Assembly (NCBI RefSeq): GCF_007923445.1
Contig: NZ_VOJI01000007.1
Location: 124,001 to 188,000, forward strand
Source of the DNA: Puniceibacterium confluentis
Lineage (GTDB): Bacteria; Pseudomonadota; Alphaproteobacteria; Rhodobacterales; Rhodobacteraceae
Direction: 5' to 3'
Length of the DNA stretch: 64,000 nt
The notes under the pieces are model-generated. The model searched no databases. It saw only the letters and a list, made by a program, of their open reading frames with translations, and had not been told where the DNA came from. Shown here in pieces: positions 63,889 through 64,000 of the stretch. Position 1 is the stretch's first letter. Every line of letters starts with the position of its first letter. The position numbers and the translations under genes are program-made.

Positions 63889-63930
63889 GGACCCCCGGCT
63901 TCGTCTACGACTGCGACAGGCCGGGGGTCC
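63889..63930. terminator. Hairpin downstream of the pseudo-caspase gene
   Basis: GGACCCCCGGC (63889-63899) and GCCGGGGGTCC (63920-63930) form a perfect 11-bp stem around a 20-base loop. The stem starts 21 bases after the stop codon; no T tract follows. No further gene is visible to the window edge. Confidence 0.5.
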
Positions 63931-64000
63931 CAGGCGGAGGGTCCCCGAGAGGCCGCACACTTGGACAAATTGGCGGTCTGCGCAAAGAAAAAGCCACCCC

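Noticed and set aside
1-64000. tRNA, rRNA, CRISPR, prophage or integron elements
   Set aside because: Looked for T-loop-like GTTCGA contexts, regularly spaced repeats, and integrase or transposase motifs in the gaps; none found.

Overview
The window is high-GC bacterial DNA with dense, tightly packed genes, many 1-4 base start/stop overlaps, and no rRNA, tRNA, CRISPR array, transposase or phage gene that I could find. The gene content points to a marine-type alphaproteobacterium of the Rhodobacteraceae (Roseobacter group): FnrL next to ccoNOQP-ccoGHIS, a DUF2125 protein, a UnbV/ASPIC protein, a solitary formate dehydrogenase, a lone AlkB, and many acyl-CoA and ABC-transport genes. About 58 protein genes are supported. 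It reads as ordinary chromosome rather than an island.

Layout. 1-5313: a xylose-type sugar uptake and phosphorylation operon (xylB partial, xylG, xylH, xylF, minus strand) divergent from a ROK repressor. 5310-9354: an FG-GAP/UnbV secreted protein coupled to the repressor gene, facing a di-heme MauG-type peroxidase and a DadA D-amino-acid dehydrogenase. 9548-20232: htpX, then the microaerobic respiration block: fnrL, a tandem-Usp protein, ccoNOQP and ccoGHIS, with two good FNR boxes at 12268 and 15869. 20297-30314: a mixed metabolic stretch (crotonase, two SDRs, DUF2125 protein, UbiH-type hydroxylase, amidase, MarR plus MFS pump, aminotransferase). 30361-38639: ftsK, lolA, an SLT lipoprotein, hspQ, ltaE, a YcgN-type cysteine-cluster protein, ribF and a MaoC hydratase. 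38895-45677: HAD phosphatase, Mn-dependent pyrophosphatase, alkB, mutY, a DciA-like protein, DsbA-type thioredoxin and a CaiB-type CoA-transferase. 45792-52727: a two-gene saccharopine dehydrogenase operon, a Cys-type formate dehydrogenase, a hydantoinase/carbamoylase-type hydrolase and a tiny membrane protein. 53043-62025: an operon coupling a branched-chain-type ABC importer to two acid:CoA ligases and a periplasmic cupin. 62189-63868: a secreted protein with an apparently dead caspase fold and two peptidoglycan-binding domains.

How the parts work together. XylFGH would import a pentose, XylB phosphorylate it and the ROK protein repress the set. FnrL is expected to sense low oxygen and switch on the high-affinity cbb3 oxidase (ccoNOQP) and its copper/assembly factors (ccoGHIS) through the two FNR boxes. 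The 53-62 kb operon looks like a capture-and-activate system for a carboxylic acid whose identity cannot be read from sequence.

The most unusual items are the MauG-type enzyme facing a UnbV protein, the pseudo-caspase with three internal 33-residue repeats, a cysteine-rich tail on CcoQ, a crotonase lacking both usual catalytic glutamates, and a pair of sequence-related 22-base palindromes inside the ABC-transporter operon. None of these proves a new system; each is stated as a testable observation.
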